The notes: generated by a model not told the origin, from the letters alone. Shown: positions 36,599-46,249, counted from the stretch's first letter. The stretch: 64,000 bases of DNA from Schlesneria sp. DSM 10557 (GCF_041860085.1 NZ_CP124747.1:4650001-4714000); one strand, 5' to 3'. Program-made: numbers and translations.

Positions 36599-37972
36599 TC
36601 ATGCAGGATCGCTGGCTTCGGATGTGTCGTTTTTGTTCTCAGAGACTTGCTGAATCAGCAGCCGATCGATCTTCGGTCCATCCATGTCCACAATTTCAAT
36701 TCGCAAGTCGTTCCAGTTCAAGACGTCACCGATGTGAGGCGGACGTTTTAACAGAGCCAGAACCAATCCCGATATCGTGCCAACCCCCCGCGGCACAGGA
36801 TCGGTCCAGCGGGAAATATCGAGAGCGGTTTCCAGTTCATGCAGGTTGCAGGTCCCGTCGACAGAGAGGCTGCCATCCTCACGATGCACGATATCCGGCT
36901 CGTGGCTGTCACCATCACGTCCGTGCCGGTGTTCGTCGTGAATGTCACCGACCAGCATTTCGAGCACATCTTCCAGCGTTACCATTCCCTGTGTTCCGCC
37001 GTATTCGTCCAGCACAATTGCGAGCTGGGTCTTGTGTTCACGAAACAGGGCCAGAAGCCGTGTGATCGTAATGGACTTGGGTATGAAAAGAGGTGCCCGA
37101 ATCATCCGCCGCAAGTCGATTGGCCGACCGAGATACTGCTGAAGGAATACGTCCTTGAGATAGACGAACCCGAGGATGTGATCAATCGTTCCTTCGCAGA
37201 CCGGGATACGTGAGAAGCCGGACATGGCCATGGCGCCGATGACCTCGTTGGATGGTGTATCGACATCCAGGGCGTCGATGTCGACGCGGGGCCTCAGAAT
37301 TTCCGTGACGGTGCGATCCCCCAGACGGAGCGCTTCCATCGCGACTTTCTGTTCGGACTCTTCCAATAGTCCCGCTTCAGTCCCCGCGGTGATCAAATGC
37401 TGGATATCTTCCACCGAGACAGTGTGTTGCTGATCCGTTTTCTGACCCAGGATTCGCAGGGCCAGATTACTTGTTGCATGCAGGAACCAGATCGCCGGTC
37501 GCGTGATTCGCTGCAAGATCATCATGGGGTAGGCCACGATGCGCGCAATCGGCTCGGCATTTTGGAATGCAATCCGCTTGGGAACCAGTTCGCCCAGGAT
37601 TAACTGAAGGAATGCGACGCCGAAGACCACGATGGTAAATGAGAGACTCGACTTGTTCTCGACGATCAACTGCATGGACGAACGAGCGAGCAGTCCTTCC
37701 AGTGGTTCTTTCAGGTGAGCGCCGGCAATCGCAGAAGCGAATGTGCCGACCAGGGTGATCCCCACCTGAACCGTCGGGATGAAACGGTCTGCATCGTTGG
37801 CGAGCCCCAGGGCGACACTCGACGAGCGATCCCCTTCGTCCGCCCATTGTTCCAGTCGCCCTCGACGCGCCGTTAATATCGCAATCTCTGCTGCGGCGAA
37901 GAAGCCATTTAACAACGCCAGCAGTACGATTAAACCCAACTCAACAGGCCAAGGCACATTGATCTCCGACAA
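36599..37972 (-). CDS. CNNM/CorC-type protein (DUF21, CBS pair, CorC_HlyC)
   Basis: A 457-aa protein. Residues about 10-190 form a DUF21 membrane domain (PVELGLIVLLALLNGFFAAAEIAIL, FASAIAGAHL, VVFGVAFLQLILGELVPKRIAFQN). Residues about 205-335 carry two CBS domains (ILRPRVDIDALDVD, ITRLLALFREHKTQLAIVLDEYGGTQGMVTLED), and residues about 370-440 a CorC_HlyC domain. Members are linked to magnesium export or cobalt resistance and were once called haemolysins. Length and order are typical. A single gene with no neighbour that points to a specific ion. Confidence 0.92.
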   Translation of the reverse strand: MSEINVPWPVELGLIVLLALLNGFFAAAEIAILTARRGRLEQWADEGDRSSSVALGLANDADRFIPTVQVGITLVGTFASAIAGAHLKEPLEGLLARSSMQLIVENKSSLSFTIVVFGVAFLQLILGELVPKRIAFQNAEPIARIVAYPMMILQRITRPAIWFLHATSNLALRILGQKTDQQHTVSVEDIQHLITAGTEAGLLEESEQKVAMEALRLGDRTVTEILRPRVDIDALDVDTPSNEVIGAMAMSGFSRIPVCEGTIDHILGFVYLKDVFLQQYLGRPIDLRRMIRAPLFIPKSITITRLLALFREHKTQLAIVLDEYGGTQGMVTLEDVLEMLVGDIHDEHRHGRDGDSHEPDIVHREDGSLSVDGTCNLHELETALDISRWTDPVPRGVGTISGLVLALLKRPPHIGDVLNWNDLRIEIVDMDGPKIDRLLIQQVSENKNDTSEASDPA

Positions 37973-38116
37973 ACATCTTTTCGTCAGCCGATTCGGCGAG
38001 CATCGAGATTATGAACACGTCGAATCCGAACAACCAGTCAACGACGTGTACGTAAGGTTAGTTCTTGCTGCGCACGTTCGTTTAGTTTTTTCGGCCTGCG
38101 AATGAAAAATGCCTGC

Positions 38117-38131
38117 AACTCTCGAAGAGTT
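38117..38131 (-). terminator. Weak candidate terminator of the sensor kinase gene
   Basis: On the minus strand a six-pair stem AACTCT-TCG-AGAGTT is followed by GCAGGC then TTTTTC. The T-run begins six bases after the stem, so termination is uncertain. It lies about 45 nt after the stop at 38175. Confidence 0.3.
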
Positions 38132-38174
38132 TGGTTCTCAAAAAAGAACTAAATTGCCTCAGATAAGACTACTT

Positions 38175-40403
38175 TTATTGTTCTTCGGTCATGCCGCCGA
38201 TGATTGTCCGGTCATAGGCGCGTGATTTCTCTGTATTCGCCACAGCGCCGAGGCCTCGCTCATGTCGACTCCACCACGCGTCCGCATCGTCCATTGACCA
38301 CGTTCCCGCTGTCGGACAACGTCGCAAAAGGTCCGCCAGATCACGGGCCGTGGCCGGACGCCGATTCCGCGATTTTTCCAGACACGCCATGATGGCGTGT
38401 TCCAGTTCCTGTGAGACCGGCTTTCCGAGTCGGTCAGAAACCGAACGAGGCACAGTCTCGACGTGTTGCTGGCAGAGTTCAACCAGGCTGGAACTGTCGA
38501 AGACCGGCTTGCCTGTCAGCAGGAAGTAGCCGACCGCACCGACCGCATAGAGATCGCTTCGTCCATCGACGGTGTTCGGTGCCTGGATTGCTTCGGGCGC
38601 CATGTAAAGAGGCGTTCCGGTGAGGGAGTTCGAGATAGTTGCTTCGACCTGTTTATTCTCGTCGAGTGCTTTGACCAGCCCGAAGTCGAGCACTTTTACC
38701 ACGTCGGTTTCTCCGCCGCGGCGATTAATCATGATATTGGCCGGCTTGATATCGCGATGCACGAGTCCCAGTAAATGCGCTTCGTAAAGTGACCCGCAGA
38801 TATGGGTCAAGATATGGATTACGCGTCCTTCCGGCTGGGGGCCGTAGTTTTCAACGAGTGTTTGCAGGTTAATTCCATCCAGGTATTCCATCGCATAATA
38901 GAAGAGACCTTCGGGTGTGCGGCCATAGTCATAAATGGCAACGGTATTAGGATGGTTCAGCTTGCAGGTAATCTGGACTTCTCGTTCGAACCGGATCAGC
39001 GAAGCGTCGTTGACCTTGTCGACGTCCAGCATTTTGATCGCGGTCTCGCGTCGCAGCATGGAATGGTGTCCCTTGTAGACAACTCCCATCGCCCCTGCGG
39101 CAAGCTTTTTCTCCAGTGTGTACTGGCCCAGTTGCTGCGCTTCGATCTCGGCTTTCTGCGCCTGTCGACGCAGTCGTCGAACCATGACCGTGAAGACAAA
39201 AATCGCAATCGAGCAGCAGCCGAGCAGTCCGTGCAGTACCCAGAAAGTGGATTGCAGGATGCTCAAAGGCTGAAACGCTTCCGCCGCATCGATCTCGGAG
39301 ATCACCCCCAGGTTAATCTCAGGCATCCATTTCCACGCCCCGATGACTGTGACACCCCGGTAGTCTCGAAACCCGTCCAGATCGATCCCCGACGATTCCT
39401 TCGCGATGGAAGCTGCCGAACGCGTGAGGGGTAACTGAGTCCGTCTTACATTGGGGCGATGTCCTTTCGTGAGATCCCCCTGCGGATCGCGCACCTGAAT
39501 GTTTACGATGGACCGGATACCCGGCTGGTCTGCCAGAATTCCAATGAGAATCAGAGAATCATCAAAGCGGCTGTTCGAGACCATCAGTCCTGACTTGTTC
39601 ACGGCATAGGTTTCCCCCGACGTGCCAAAGCGGCCCAACTGAAGGATTCGCGTAAACTCGAACTCGGGTCGAATTCGCAGGGCAACTGCCGCAACTACTT
39701 CAAAGTTGGCATCGCGCAGCGGTGCGCAGACATACATTGTCGGGACGCCGGTGCGAGGCACACCGGCGTCGTCCTTCATGGTCATCTGACTGGCAAACGG
39801 GGCACAGATCGTTGTCTCGCCTGCCATCGCGGGAGCTACAAATGTTTCGAACTCAAGGATGTCTTTCTTTCCTGTCAGCCCTTCAACCGACGAGGCAATG
39901 ATGTGACGAGATTTGTCGACCACGAAATAGTCGACGAAGTCGTGCAGCGACATCACGGGACTCATCTGCTTCTGCAATTGCTTGTAGAGTTCTGGTAACC
40001 GTGTCTGTGGAGCCTGATCGAGGCCCGCTTCGTGGACTTCCAGTATTCCGTAGATTGTTTCCCGGATCCGCGGATCGTTCGCAGCCAGTGTGGCATTGGC
40101 CGACTGGGTTTTGATCCAGTTTTCCAGCATCGCGATTTCGACATCCAGCAGGGTCTGCAATTGAGACCGTAGTGACTCCTTCATGGTAAACTCGATCGCG
40201 CGATGCACACCGAAGGCAAGGAGCGAAAGCAGAGCAGTCGCAATGATCGGCCAGAGCCAGATCTGCTTTTTCAGGAAGACGCCAGTCCGCGAAACACTTC
40301 GCCCGAAGCTGCTCGTGTCCCACGTCATATGGGCGATGGGCGAGCGTGAGCGCGATCCGCTGCTCGGCTGAAGACGTCGAAAATAACTCAGAGGGTTAAA
40401 CAC
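38175..40403 (-). CDS. Membrane sensor serine/threonine protein kinase
   Basis: A 742-aa protein with a GTG start (40401-40403). A first transmembrane helix (IWLWPIIATALLSLLAFGV, about residues 48-66) precedes an extracytoplasmic Cache-like sensor of about 320 residues, a second helix (WVLHGLLGCCSIAIFVFTVMV, about 390-412) and a C-terminal Hanks-type kinase (about 425-700). Kinase motifs are the nucleotide loop LAAGAMGVV (first Gly replaced by Ala), the Lys in TAIKML, the catalytic loop LVHRDIKPANIM, DFG in VLDFGLVK, and GTPLYMAPE. The order sensor, membrane, kinase is the reverse of the common PknB layout. A ligand-responsive signalling role is inferred from architecture. No partner phosphatase or substrate gene is nearby. 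Confidence 0.9.
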   Translation of the reverse strand: MFNPLSYFRRLQPSSGSRSRSPIAHMTWDTSSFGRSVSRTGVFLKKQIWLWPIIATALLSLLAFGVHRAIEFTMKESLRSQLQTLLDVEIAMLENWIKTQSANATLAANDPRIRETIYGILEVHEAGLDQAPQTRLPELYKQLQKQMSPVMSLHDFVDYFVVDKSRHIIASSVEGLTGKKDILEFETFVAPAMAGETTICAPFASQMTMKDDAGVPRTGVPTMYVCAPLRDANFEVVAAVALRIRPEFEFTRILQLGRFGTSGETYAVNKSGLMVSNSRFDDSLILIGILADQPGIRSIVNIQVRDPQGDLTKGHRPNVRRTQLPLTRSAASIAKESSGIDLDGFRDYRGVTVIGAWKWMPEINLGVISEIDAAEAFQPLSILQSTFWVLHGLLGCCSIAIFVFTVMVRRLRRQAQKAEIEAQQLGQYTLEKKLAAGAMGVVYKGHHSMLRRETAIKMLDVDKVNDASLIRFEREVQITCKLNHPNTVAIYDYGRTPEGLFYYAMEYLDGINLQTLVENYGPQPEGRVIHILTHICGSLYEAHLLGLVHRDIKPANIMINRRGGETDVVKVLDFGLVKALDENKQVEATISNSLTGTPLYMAPEAIQAPNTVDGRSDLYAVGAVGYFLLTGKPVFDSSSLVELCQQHVETVPRSVSDRLGKPVSQELEHAIMACLEKSRNRRPATARDLADLLRRCPTAGTWSMDDADAWWSRHERGLGAVANTEKSRAYDRTIIGGMTEEQ

Positions 40404-40832
40404 AGTCCCTTCTCACGAAATCCACCGGTTGGTGGCGACGACTGCGCACCGGCGGTTGCTATCAGAACTCCTTGCAACTCGAGCGAGCTAATCGAGTAAA
40501 GGTAGATGAAGGGAAGTATGGGTCGAACCCCGGGGCGCGCGAAACGGGGATCCACACTGAGGCACAGGATCGGAAGCAATTGATGTTAAAAGGGGCAGGT
40601 GGTGATGTTTGTGGTGGTTTTAGCGGCTGCTTCGATCTTGCGGCGGACTGTCGAGCCGGCTCAGACGTAGGCTTCTTAGAGGCGATTGTGGCCGCCTGTC
40701 ATTCGTGGTGCTAATCGGCGTGCTGCAGAGAAATCGCGAGCACCCGTGTTCAAATTCAAAAGAGATTGACAGCCGATCGCAGAATGATGATACCGTTAGC
40801 GAGAACTCAGTAATCCTTTGGAGGGATTGTCG
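40404..40832. other. Divergent intergenic region, no gene seen
   Basis: About 430 nt between the minus-strand sensor kinase and the plus-strand zinc-ribbon gene. It should hold both promoters. No credible gene or clear hairpin was seen; an 80-codon frame at 40472-40714 lacks coding character. Confidence 0.4.
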
Positions 40833-41201
40833 ATGCCAATGAACTCAGGATCGTATCGTCCTCAGTCCCCTTCGTCGCGGCCCGCGGCCTCCAGTGATTT
40901 CGAGGAACCTCCGATCCGGGAGGAATTTCTCGAACCCCCGATCCAGACGGAAGAACCGCCGATGTCGCAGCAGGAAATCGATGCCGCTGCGGCGGACGAG
41001 TTGCTGAGGATTGCGGCCGAGGAAGAACGTGATCTCAAAAATGTCCGAAAAAATTTGCAGGCCAAAGACACGTTCGTCGTCACGTGCCCGAAGGGGTGCA
41101 AGATCCGCGTGAAGGAACAGCACCGGGGCCGCGTGGGCAAGTGTCCCCGCTGTCACTCCGATTTCATCGTGCCGAAGAAGGCCGCCACCGGGAAAGGTTG
41201 A
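40833..41201 (+). CDS. Small protein with C-terminal zinc ribbon
   Basis: A 122-aa protein. Frame opens at a TTG at 40818, but GGAGGG seven bases before the ATG at 40833 fixes the start. The first 60 residues are Pro/Glu-rich and disordered; a short acidic helical stretch (AADELLRIAAEEERDLKNVRKN) follows. Residues about 80-115 contain CPKGCKIRVKEQHRGRVGK then CPRC, a C-x3-C-x14-C-x2-C zinc-ribbon pattern. Function unknown; such ribbons are frequent in planctomycete hypothetical proteins. It converges with the toroid-protein gene. Confidence 0.75.
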   Translation: MPMNSGSYRPQSPSSRPAASSDFEEPPIREEFLEPPIQTEEPPMSQQEIDAAAADELLRIAAEEERDLKNVRKNLQAKDTFVVTCPKGCKIRVKEQHRGRVGKCPRCHSDFIVPKKAATGKG

Positions 41202-41317
41202 TACCGCCATGGGAGATCGGTGCACGATCCTGTCATGAATCCTGCACCCGCGCGGGGACGGCTCCTCAGGCTTCAATCGCACCGCCACGTTTCATGGTGA
41301 GGTGCAGCGGAGAGAGC

Positions 41318-43540
41318 TTACTTGGGATCTTCTTCGGTCTTTGAACCGAGCGAATAACGGTAGTAGACCTCCAGGCACATGGTGCTGAGAGCCGTCGAAT
41401 AAAGTCGGCCGCCGATGCCGGCCCACTTGCCGCGGGGATCCCAGCTTCCCGACAGTGGGCCATCGTGTCGCTGCAGCGACACCAGCATGTCGCGCAGCGA
41501 AGCGTTCCATTGCTGCCAGGCTTCGTCGTCCTGATTGTGCAGAGCTAACGTCCCGTAGTACCAGTAGTATTCGTCGTAGGCTGTCACGCGGGGAAGGTTT
41601 TCTTTCAGATACTGGACGGCTTCCTGGCTGGCTTCGTCATTAGGGCGGATGGCAAACATCTGGCGACAATATAAGGCTTCTGCGGTCATGGCGGGGGTGG
41701 GGCGGTCAGCAGTACGGTAACCCGCGAGGCCACCAAACTTTCCACGGCCGCGCGCTTCCAGGAACTTGACCATTCCCCGACGTGTCTCTTCGGGAACCGG
41801 AATTCCGGCGTTTACAGCGCTCTTGAGTGCCATCAGTTGCCAGCCGAACATGCTCATGTCACTTTCGGAACTCTCGCCCCCTTTGCCATAGCGCCAGCCT
41901 CCGTCCTCATTCTGCAGGACGGAGATCATTTTGATCCCTCGCTTCACTGCATCACGCAGGGCGGGAAAATCGGCAGCGTCATTCTGCACTGCGTACGCTT
42001 CTGCCAGTGCGAATGTCGCGATCGCATGACAGTAGTTCTGGTCGTATCGAGTCGCATTGCCCCCCAGGTAGCCGTTGGGCAACTGCTGGGAGATGAGCCA
42101 ATCGATCGCTCGCTTCATCTGCTCGGTATAGGGACCTTTTTCGTGTGTGTAGCCCGCTCCGAGAAACGAAAGCACGACGAGACCCGTCACACCGGAGTCG
42201 GCGAACTTTCCTCCGTCCTGTCGATCCTGACCCTGGGGATCGAACTTGACGGAGCCTCCCCCATGCCGAGCGGAGGACCAGCGACCGTCAGCTTCCTGGA
42301 TCGAGGCGAACCACTTCAAGCTGTTCTCGACAGCCTTCTCAGACTCCTCGGTTCCCCCGTGCTTGATGACGTTGGCTTTACGCTGGACAGAGGTGCGTGC
42401 CTGGTAGGTTTCGGCGGCACGGGCAGGTGCCCGCATCGAAGCAGGTGCGGATGGCCGTACGAACGCCGGTTGCGGCGAATCGTCCAGCGGGGACGACAGA
42501 CCACGGCCGTTGAGCATGCGATCATCCGGCAGGCGACCTGTTCTGGCTGCATTGCTGGCAACCGTCGGTCGCGAAATTGGTTCATCGGGATCCGCTTCGG
42601 GGCGAGTCGCCGGGCGACTATTCCGCTCGGTTCGACGTGTCGCTGCGGGAGCCGGGGCGGTGAATGGGTCCTCTGCACTACTCATCTCGAGGTCTTGCAG
42701 TTCAGCCGGGCTGGGCAGGTTGGATCGCTGAATGGTATCGCTGTCGGCCATGACAGGCGGGGCAGGCATACTGTCAGGATTGATGTCAGAAGGGAGTGTC
42801 ATCGAAGAAACATCTTCTGGCAGCGAGCCGCCCCGTGATGGTGCGGTCCGCTGGAACGCCGGACGCGTGAGTCCTTCGCTGGCTGCGGGAGAACGGCTGA
42901 TCGACGTTCGCGTGGTGGCTGAACTGGTTGCTTCAGGTCGCGCTTCGGATGTAGGTTCGTCGAGCATGAGTTCGCTCGACGCGGCGGCGGCCGCCGGTGG
43001 ACTGGCGGACGACTGCTCAAGACCCGGTGCCGATTCTTCAGTGAAGGCAGTGAAGTCCGGGATCTCGGGCGCGATGACCGTCTCAGGGGCCTTGTCGAGT
43101 TCAGGAGACTCAATTTCTGCTGCCAGCTCGTCTCGTTCAACGCGTGACATCGTGCGAGGATCACGAGCAATGAGTGGATCCTGGGTGGAGACACCCTGGT
43201 TAAAAATGGGAAGCGGGTTCGTCCCTTCGTCCCGGGCAGCGTCATCAGTATCAATGAAGGTGATCGGCGTCTGGACAGTGTCACCCTGCCGTTTGGTGGG
43301 GGTCTTGGGGTACGAGTCCGCGACAGTGACCCAGCCCATGCAGAAGCAGGCGTGCAGAACCAGGGACAGGAATAGCGACTTGCCCAGCGTGTTCTGATCG
43401 CCGTAACGGGTTCCCCAAAGGGAGAATAAATGGACGGTGGCGAAAATGGACAGAGCGGCCAGAACCACGCGCAGCAGGACCCCGCTAGCGTTCATCCCCC
43501 CCGTGCTCGCCATCAGGATCTCGAGTAATCGTGTCGGCAT
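41318..43540 (-). CDS. TonB-like-anchored protein with prenyltransferase/squalene-oxidase-like toroid
   Basis: A 740-aa protein. Two hydrophobic segments at the N-terminus: VLLRVVLAALSIFATVHLFSLW and LGKSLFLSLVLHACFCMGWVTV, the second resembling the TonB-type anchor. A long Ser/Pro/Thr/Arg-rich disordered linker follows (about residues 80-385), then an alpha/alpha-toroid (about 390-730) with repeated motifs QEADGRWS, VTGLVVLSFLGAGY, AIATFALAEAYAV, NEDGGWRYGKGG, MTAEALYCRQMF and STALSTMCLEVYYRY, as in terpenoid cyclase/prenyltransferase proteins. The DxDD-type and CAAX-type catalytic residues are not evident, so it may bind rather than catalyse. Its start overlaps the exbD stop (TGATG), implying coupled translation. 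Confidence 0.75.
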   Translation of the reverse strand: MPTRLLEILMASTGGMNASGVLLRVVLAALSIFATVHLFSLWGTRYGDQNTLGKSLFLSLVLHACFCMGWVTVADSYPKTPTKRQGDTVQTPITFIDTDDAARDEGTNPLPIFNQGVSTQDPLIARDPRTMSRVERDELAAEIESPELDKAPETVIAPEIPDFTAFTEESAPGLEQSSASPPAAAAASSELMLDEPTSEARPEATSSATTRTSISRSPAASEGLTRPAFQRTAPSRGGSLPEDVSSMTLPSDINPDSMPAPPVMADSDTIQRSNLPSPAELQDLEMSSAEDPFTAPAPAATRRTERNSRPATRPEADPDEPISRPTVASNAARTGRLPDDRMLNGRGLSSPLDDSPQPAFVRPSAPASMRAPARAAETYQARTSVQRKANVIKHGGTEESEKAVENSLKWFASIQEADGRWSSARHGGGSVKFDPQGQDRQDGGKFADSGVTGLVVLSFLGAGYTHEKGPYTEQMKRAIDWLISQQLPNGYLGGNATRYDQNYCHAIATFALAEAYAVQNDAADFPALRDAVKRGIKMISVLQNEDGGWRYGKGGESSESDMSMFGWQLMALKSAVNAGIPVPEETRRGMVKFLEARGRGKFGGLAGYRTADRPTPAMTAEALYCRQMFAIRPNDEASQEAVQYLKENLPRVTAYDEYYWYYGTLALHNQDDEAWQQWNASLRDMLVSLQRHDGPLSGSWDPRGKWAGIGGRLYSTALSTMCLEVYYRYSLGSKTEEDPK

Positions 43541-43959
43541 CAGATCCCTTTCGGTTTGGGGGTATGTGCCACCGATACGTTTCTAATTCCGGCTTCTTTA
43601 CACGTCGAGAAGACATCCATCACGAGTTGATAGGGGCAGCGACCGTCACCACGGATCACGACCGATTGATTGGGGTAAGCAAAGCGCGCTGCCTCCAGGA
43701 GGATTTTCAGCGCGTCGACATCGAGCTCTTCTTCTTTCACCATGACTTTCCCGGCCGCGTCGACGTTGACGATGATCTCATCAGGTTGACCCGACAGGGC
43801 AAAATTTTCTGAGACGCTGGGAAGTTGAATGCCTGTCTGTCGCTCATCCTCGGCGAACTGAGTTCCCACCATAAAGAAGATGATCAGCAACATGACGACA
43901 TCGAGCATCGACGTCAGGTTGATGGACGGTTCTTCCAGGGGTTCAGTCTTCAGAGGCAT
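43540..43959 (-). CDS. ExbD/TolR-family biopolymer transport protein
   Basis: A 139-aa protein with the ExbD layout: a short cytoplasmic N-terminus (PLEEPSINLTSMLDVV), one transmembrane helix (VMLLIIFFMVGTQF, with the conserved Asp at its start) and a periplasmic domain ending VVIRGDGRCPYQLVMDVFSTCKEAGIRNVSVA. In other bacteria it works with ExbB to use the proton gradient. No ExbB gene lies next to it. It overlaps the toroid-protein gene downstream, which suggests that the pair forms one envelope complex. Confidence 0.9.
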   Translation of the reverse strand: MPLKTEPLEEPSINLTSMLDVVMLLIIFFMVGTQFAEDERQTGIQLPSVSENFALSGQPDEIIVNVDAAGKVMVKEEELDVDALKILLEAARFAYPNQSVVIRGDGRCPYQLVMDVFSTCKEAGIRNVSVAHTPKPKGI

Positions 43960-44299
43960 CCGAATTGCCAGTGCTGGTAAGATTGTTGAGAATTCTCAGG
44001 CGGCCTGATCAGGCAATGTATCATAGCAGATCGGCAATTCTGGCAAGAGGGGTGAGTATCCCGGTCGGAATGTCCCCTAATGCCTGCTCGTCCCAGAATC
44101 TGCAGGTCTACGCCTCGTTACAGGTTGCCCAGTCGTTCAGGTTCTCGCAGTGAGAACGGGTTCGGGTTTTTTTCAGCTCACCATCCTCAGTGATGCCAGG
44201 TTTTCCCTGCCGACGTCTCTGCGGCGGGATCTCGACCACCACAGTACAAACTGAAAGGCGGGGTTGTCGAGATTTTCAAGATTCAGTACAGAGCCGTCT
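43960..44299. other. Divergent intergenic region, no gene seen
   Basis: 340 nt between exbD (minus) and the patatin-like gene (plus). A palindrome GCCTGATCAGGC lies near 44004. No coding frame or RNA gene is supported. Confidence 0.4.
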
Positions 44300-45667
44300 A
44301 TGAGACCATTGGATACAGGCGCCGATTTCGACTCAAACTGGGCGCGAGGCGCCTGGACCTGGATCGTGATTGCGCTCTGTTTATGTCTTTCAGTCGGTTG
44401 TGCGACTCCGCATCGATTGTCGTCACCGACGGCTGCGGGGATCAAGCCCGCCGACCTCGTGGACACGACGGCCGATGGGCTCGACGGCACGCCACCGCTC
44501 GTGTTCCGACAACTTTTCGCGCAAGGGGAACGAGTTCGCGAATCTCAAAAGCCCAAAGTGCTTCCTCCCAAAAAGACCGCCCTGGTACTGTCAGGTGGAG
44601 GTTCTTATGGAGCATACACAGCGGGGATACTCTGCGGCTGGACCGAATCGGGAACACGTCCTCAGTTCGATGTCGTGACCGGTGTCAGTACGGGAGCACT
44701 GATTGCCATTTTCGCCTTTCTTGGTCCCGAATACGATCAGGAGCTTCGTCGCAACTATACCATGGTCAGGTCCAGGGACATTTACCGACGCAAACACCTT
44801 CCCTGGGCTCTGTTTACGGACTCGCTCAATGACAGCAAGCCGCTCTTGCGGCAGATTGAAGCCAACGTCACTCCGGAAGTTGTTCAGAAGATTGCGGACT
44901 CGCATAACTGCGGACGTCGAATATACATCGGGACGACAGATGTTGAGGGACGTCGACCCGTCGTATGGGACTTGGGGGCGATTGCCGCATCGGACAGACC
45001 TGATCGTCGGGCCCTGATCTGCAAGCTGTTACTCGCTTCTGCTGCGATCCCCGGGTTCTTTCCGACGGTTGAGATTCCGGTCGTCGTGAATGGAAAGCAA
45101 TACATCGAAAGGCATGTTGACGGCGGTCTGACTCAGCCCCTGTTCTTCAGGCCGCCGGCGCTTTCCGAAGATCAGTATACGGCCTCGAGTCTCGCCGAAT
45201 TGCTTTACGGTTCCGATGAATATGTCATTGTTGCCGGGAAGTTGTATGCTGACCCGCACCCTGTCACGACGCGGGTGCTGAATGTTGTCGGGGATAGCGT
45301 TTCGATCTTTCTCTATGCACAAACTCGCGACGCATTGGTTAAGCTTTATATGCAAAGCCTGCTCACGGGTATGCAGTACCATCTGGCTGCGGTGCCCGGC
45401 GAATTAGAAGTTTCCAAGTCGGCGGCCGACTTTGATTCGGAGATGATGACGACTCTTTTCGAGGAGGGCCGTCGTCAGGTGCTGGCCGGAACCGCCTGGC
45501 GCCACACTCCGCCAGGAATGGCCGGTGGAGAAGAGTTACTGCAACGTGCCGGTACCACTCTGGAGATCGTTCCCCAGGCGCTCAGGACTCTGCCGCAGTC
45601 GATGCAAACAGAGGAACTTCCCCTGCCCGACGATTTCGATGACGTCCCTCCCCTGCCCGACGAATAG
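44300..45667 (+). CDS. Patatin-like phospholipase lipoprotein
   Basis: A 455-aa protein from the ATG at 44300. The frame opens at a TTG at 44264; the ATG gives a clean lipoprotein signal ending LSVGC (Cys34). Patatin motifs are visible: the oxyanion loop SGGGSYGAY (about residues 99-107), the nucleophile elbow GVSTG (about 128-132) and the catalytic Asp in HVDGGL (about 273). It should be a serine/aspartate lipid acyl hydrolase tethered to a membrane on the exterior side. A long acidic tail ends with PLPDDFDDVPPLPDE. Neighbours do not suggest a pathway. Confidence 0.9.
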   Translation: MRPLDTGADFDSNWARGAWTWIVIALCLCLSVGCATPHRLSSPTAAGIKPADLVDTTADGLDGTPPLVFRQLFAQGERVRESQKPKVLPPKKTALVLSGGGSYGAYTAGILCGWTESGTRPQFDVVTGVSTGALIAIFAFLGPEYDQELRRNYTMVRSRDIYRRKHLPWALFTDSLNDSKPLLRQIEANVTPEVVQKIADSHNCGRRIYIGTTDVEGRRPVVWDLGAIAASDRPDRRALICKLLLASAAIPGFFPTVEIPVVVNGKQYIERHVDGGLTQPLFFRPPALSEDQYTASSLAELLYGSDEYVIVAGKLYADPHPVTTRVLNVVGDSVSIFLYAQTRDALVKLYMQSLLTGMQYHLAAVPGELEVSKSAADFDSEMMTTLFEEGRRQVLAGTAWRHTPPGMAGGEELLQRAGTTLEIVPQALRTLPQSMQTEELPLPDDFDDVPPLPDE

Positions 45668-45774
45668 TCTCTTTTCCGTTCGATGGAAGACTTGATCGGG
45701 AATCAGGATGCGGCTGCGTCGCCGCTCGCTCTGGATTCCGTCACAGCGTTGTCATGTTCGTTGTCTGACGTCGT

Positions 45775-46218
45775 TTACGACTGATTCATCGGGCGATGAA
45801 TGTTGAACCATTTGTGACAGAACGGGCATTTAACGTCACCCAGCGGGGAAACGTCCGCTCCTTTTCCCAGATGTGCACCACAATTGGTACAAGAATAGAC
45901 CGGGTGAGTTGGAGGACGCTCACTCGTGTTAACCGCCGGGGAGTCCGGTCTCTCTCGGTGCAGGTCTGCGGGGCTCAACATCGATCCCCCCTTGAGAGCC
46001 GCCAGGAACGTGGTTCCTCCCATGACGACGAATATCAAAGCGATGAACGAGCCGAAGACTCGGAAGAACAGGGGTGGCGATCCAAAAGTGTTGAATGGTG
46101 TCAGCCAGAGAAAAGCAAGAACGGAAATCCCAATTCCTGCGAAGGCAAACCCGAATGTTCCCGCCACCAGTCTTCCCGCCGCGTTGACAGATGTGGTGGG
46201 ATCAGGAGGGTTTCGCAT
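45775..46218 (-). CDS. Small membrane protein with zinc ribbon
   Basis: A 147-aa protein from the ATG at 46216-46218, which follows AAGGCGAG. The frame reaches 46302, but the upstream part lies in a repeat shared with another intergenic region. Two transmembrane helices (LVAGTFGFAFAGIGISVLAFLW and FFRVFGSFIALIFVVMGGTTFLAAL) precede a cytoplasmic tail with YSCTNCGAHLG and VKCPFCHKWF, a C-x2-C...C-x2-C zinc ribbon. Function unknown. Confidence 0.65.
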   Translation of the reverse strand: MRNPPDPTTSVNAAGRLVAGTFGFAFAGIGISVLAFLWLTPFNTFGSPPLFFRVFGSFIALIFVVMGGTTFLAALKGGSMLSPADLHRERPDSPAVNTSERPPTHPVYSCTNCGAHLGKGADVSPLGDVKCPFCHKWFNIHRPMNQS

Positions 46219-46249
46219 GCTCACTCGCCTTGTAGAGGGGGTGTGGTGT

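Noticed and set aside
41837-42838. 333-codon plus-strand frame
   Set aside because: Antisense to the toroid protein; no motif.
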